Positions 61,516-64,000 of a stretch of DNA of 64,000 bases are shown piece after piece; the first letter of the stretch is position 1; each line of letters opens with the position of its first letter. The position numbers and the translations under genes were made by a program. This DNA is from an uncultured Pseudomonadales bacterium (GTDB lineage Bacteria; Pseudomonadota; Gammaproteobacteria; Pseudomonadales; Azotimanducaceae), in contig OX638346.1 in the NCBI GenBank assembly GCA_951813515.1, forward strand, positions 1,729,617 to 1,793,616, in the 5' to 3' direction. The notes under the pieces were generated by a model, which worked only from the letters and a program-made list of their open reading frames with translations, was not told the origin of the DNA and made no database searches.

Positions 61516-64000
61516 TCACTGCATCTCCACGACGACCCGGATACCGACGTCGTCAAGGCGAAGAGACTCGTCGCCCCACCCGCGCTGCGCTGCGCGCACG
61601 AGACTCGGATTTACGCGCCAGGAGCCGCCACGCAGCACCCGCTCTTCGCATCCGGTGGCAATCCTCGGGGATCCATCGCCAGCCGCGCCTGCGTAGTCGT
61701 CGAGACGGCAGTCCGACACCCACTCCCAGGCGTTGCCGAGCATGTCGTGCAGTCCCCAGGGGTTTGGGCTGAAGGAACCCACGGCTACGGTTCCCCTCTG
61801 GTCCCTGTTTGCCCGGTTGCGGCAGCCGTTGCAGTTGGCCCGTTCCACACCGACCGAAGTTCCCCAACTGTACCTGGTTGCGGTACCCGACCGTGCCGCA
61901 TACTCCCACTCCGCCTCGCTGGGCAAGCGATACGGTCTTCGAGTTTCCCTGGACAGCCATTCGGTGTAGGCCACCGCATCGTGCCACGATACATTGACAA
62001 CAGGCGCAGAAGTTCCCGTGCTACAGGCTGCCTCTTCCGAGCTCTCGTGGTCCGTGGCGTGGGCAAAGCGCGCGAACTCGTCGCATGTGACCTCGAACTT
62101 CGAGAGTGCCAGAGGTCGTGCCAACGTGACGTCGTGCACAGGCAATTCGTTCGAACGACAGTCAACGCGGGATACGCATCCCATGCGAAAGGTCCCGGCG
62201 GCAATGGCGACCATGGTTGGTCCGGTACCACCTGAAACGAGCGGATCGGCAAACTCTGCAATCCCCGTGCGCAACGTTAGAGCATGATCCGTGGGGACGG
62301 CGTGGTGGTTCACCGCTCCTTCCCACGTTGCGTACCCTGGCAACACCGCTCGGACGCTATAGCTTCCAGGTGTCAGCAGAACGCCGGGACTATAACTCTG
62401 TTCGCTCAGCGGAAGACTCACGAAAGCGCCAGCCGGTTTGGTCGTCACGGTAAATGGTTGCGGGTTGCGGGTCAGCGATACCGGTGACGTGGTAGGCCCG
62501 GCGACTTCGATGGTGCGCGTTTCCGGCACGTAGCCGTCTCGGGTCACCCGGACTCTATGCTGCCCGTGGGGTATCCGCATTCCGGCTTCGTACGCCAACT
62601 CGAGATCCGGTAGCGTTGCCTCGGCATCTTCCGGCGTGAGCTCCAACTTCAGGGTGCTGTAGACGATGCTGTCTTCAAGCGTGAGTTCGAGTGTCCGGAC
62701 GCCGTTCCTGGGTATGTTGGCGCTCACCGTCATGGGACGGTGCCCCTCCACTCCGACGGTCAGTTCCACCGGTCCGGCGGGCAGGCCGTGTAGTGTCGTC
62801 GGCGTGCGTTCGGCCAAGCGTTCGCCGTCATGCTCGATCCATGCGCGTGACGGCTCCGTCAGGACGGTCAGAGTGCCGGTGGCGCGTGCAAGCGTGCGCG
62901 TCATGCGGGTTGCCTTCCCATCCGAATCTGCCGGGTTCGGTACCGTGATGATCTCTGACAGCGTTTCGTGGAGACCGTGGCGCAATGTAATGTCATACGA
63001 ACCCGCAACCAGTTCCGGGATTTCCAACGGAGTTCGACCGACTACCTCGCCGGCGATCAGAACCTCTGCGCCTGGTGGCGTTGTCTCAACCACCAGCGTA
63101 GAGAGAACCGGCGGCGCCTGGCCCTGTTCGACGGGGTCGGCGACCGCTTGTGCAAACCCGGCCTGCTCTAGAGGACGTGACTCTTCCGTCGAAGGCGCGT
63201 CCGTTGGCGGGTCCGACGCCCTGGTCGCTTCCCCTGACGGATCTTCTTGCACTGGTCGTGATGCGGTTTGCGGTTGTTCCCTCGCCGGTTCCTGCGACGA
63301 AACCGTTGGCAGCGACTCGCCGGGCGGTGGCGGGGTAGGGGACGGGTTGCCTTCGCTGCCCGACGACCGAAGGATGCCGGTATCCACCCAGGTGAGGATT
63401 GCGATCAGCGCCGTTGCCGCGATCGCGGGAACACCCCATCGCCGTGGAGCTTCAGGGGTTGCCGCCACTTGCGCGGTGGGGGGCCGCGGACGAGCATGCG
63501 CGTCGGGTCGGTGCATGGCCTGCGGGGCGAACATTTGGCCGCGTGCGGCCTGCCGGATGGCTCGAGGGGATTGGTCGGCGGAAACATCGAAAAGCCGGCG
63601 CCACGTGACGACGTTCTGCGGCCGCTCGTGCGCGCGAATGGCGAGGGCCGCGTCGATAGCCGCCAAAGCGCTTGCGCCGTAGGGTCTTCGAGCCGCTTCG
63701 GACACGGGAATCATTTCGTCGGCCACCGCCCGTTCGGTGGCTTCCGGCGGCGCCAGTCCAGTCGCGCACCGGTACATGACCGCACCCAGACCATAGATGT
63801 CTGTCCATGCTCCCAGGTGACCGATTTGCGAGTACTGTTCCAACGCCGCATAGCCCGGTCGCAGAACGAACGACGAGCCGCGCGAACGGGCACCGAACAC
63901 CTTGCGCGCGCCGGCGACCTGCCGTTGCTCCGGGAACCCGAGGAGCACCGGGGAGCCGTCCTCCCTGACGACGATCTTGTCCGGTCCGATGTCCCGATGC
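61516..64000 (-). CDS. Pseudokinase-PEGA-SUMF1 membrane protein (partial, 5' end outside window)
   Basis: 827 residues visible; the start lies beyond the right edge. It opens inside a Ser/Thr-kinase domain at the catalytic loop, which reads HRDIGPDKI where HRDIKPDNI is expected. The DFG position reads LGFP, and the APE-like segment VLRPGYAALEQYSQIGHLGAWTDIYGLGAVMYR follows. A transmembrane helix is at about fragment residues 188-205 (GVPAIAATALIAILTW), then a Pro/Ser/Glu linker, PEGA-type beta repeats (STLVVETTPPGAEVLIAGEVVGRTPLEI; FTVTTKPAGAFVSLPL) and a SUMF1 domain from about residue 600. The loss of metal- and Lys-site residues suggests no kinase activity. It resembles exported SUMF1 protein 22149-23135 in its last domain. 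Confidence 0.85.
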   Translation of the reverse strand, partial: HRDIGPDKIVVREDGSPVLLGFPEQRQVAGARKVFGARSRGSSFVLRPGYAALEQYSQIGHLGAWTDIYGLGAVMYRCATGLAPPEATERAVADEMIPVSEAARRPYGASALAAIDAALAIRAHERPQNVVTWRRLFDVSADQSPRAIRQAARGQMFAPQAMHRPDAHARPRPPTAQVAATPEAPRRWGVPAIAATALIAILTWVDTGILRSSGSEGNPSPTPPPPGESLPTVSSQEPAREQPQTASRPVQEDPSGEATRASDPPTDAPSTEESRPLEQAGFAQAVADPVEQGQAPPVLSTLVVETTPPGAEVLIAGEVVGRTPLEIPELVAGSYDITLRHGLHETLSEIITVPNPADSDGKATRMTRTLARATGTLTVLTEPSRAWIEHDGERLAERTPTTLHGLPAGPVELTVGVEGHRPMTVSANIPRNGVRTLELTLEDSIVYSTLKLELTPEDAEATLPDLELAYEAGMRIPHGQHRVRVTRDGYVPETRTIEVAGPTTSPVSLTRNPQPFTVTTKPAGAFVSLPLSEQSYSPGVLLTPGSYSVRAVLPGYATWEGAVNHHAVPTDHALTLRTGIAEFADPLVSGGTGPTMVAIAAGTFRMGCVSRVDCRSNELPVHDVTLARPLALSKFEVTCDEFARFAHATDHESSEEAACSTGTSAPVVNVSWHDAVAYTEWLSRETRRPYRLPSEAEWEYAARSGTATRYSWGTSVGVERANCNGCRNRANRDQRGTVAVGSFSPNPWGLHDMLGNAWEWVSDCRLDDYAGAAGDGSPRIATGCEERVLRGGSWRVNPSLVRAAQRGWGDESLRLDDVGIRVVVEMQ

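Noticed and set aside
1..64000. CRISPR arrays or a complete prophage
   Set aside because: No regularly spaced direct repeats with unique spacers, integrase or phage structural run were seen.

Overview
The window (GC-rich throughout) looks like a chromosomal segment from a gammaproteobacterium, probably environmental or host-associated. Two conserved gene orders support this: fmdB-aspS-yebC-ruvC-ruvA-ruvB-tolQ-tolR-tolA-tolB-pal-cpoB-queE-queC-tRNA-Lys, and hda / CDP-alcohol phosphatidyltransferase / DUF2066 divergent from purM. This core is interleaved with accessory genes: five CaiB/BaiF-family CoA transferases, a P450-sulfatase pair, a parDE module, two SUMF1-domain proteins and decayed transporter remnants.

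Layout. 1-12563: a contractile-injection (type VI secretion-like) accessory locus. On the minus strand lie two diverged VgrG-type spike proteins, a 1064-residue beta-rich partner and a DUF2169/pentapeptide protein that runs off the left edge. Divergently on the plus strand lie a DUF3540 protein, a helical-repeat protein of unknown function and a second pentapeptide protein. A perfect 16-bp palindrome sits between the two arms. 12694-20090: carboxylesterase, orphan HTH antitoxin-like protein, GYD protein, kinase-fold protein, P450 plus sulfatase, DsbB and ParDE. 20134-35411: CoA-ester and small-molecule metabolism, with hisI-hisG inserted, two adjacent transporter gene remnants, an NCS2 permease carrying a cytoplasmic GHKL-like tail, and an enoyl-CoA hydratase/double CoA-transferase operon. 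35450-47220: the tRNA-Lys, queuosine, Tol-Pal, Ruv and aspS core. 47351-56522: proS, a thioredoxin lipoprotein, an alpha-methylacyl-CoA racemase-like gene, an MsbA-like exporter, miaE, a glycosyltransferase and serA. 56552-64000: a MurG of Gram-positive character, hda, CDP-alcohol phosphatidyltransferase, DUF2066, a 265-bp inverted-repeat element, purM, and a pseudokinase-PEGA-SUMF1 protein that leaves the window on the right.

Two non-coding signals recur. The first is a 113-114 bp palindromic repeat family (36943-37055, two tandem copies at 40025-40249, an expanded copy at 50257-50460, and fragments at 9898 and 54171). Its ends supply the start codons of queE, tolB and a glycosyltransferase gene. 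The second is a MITE-like element with 32-bp terminal inverted repeats in the purM/DUF2066 intergenic region. The strongest candidates for less-described biology are the spike locus with its large partner protein, the pseudokinase-PEGA-SUMF1 receptor-like protein, the permease-GHKL fusion and the start-codon-donating repeats.
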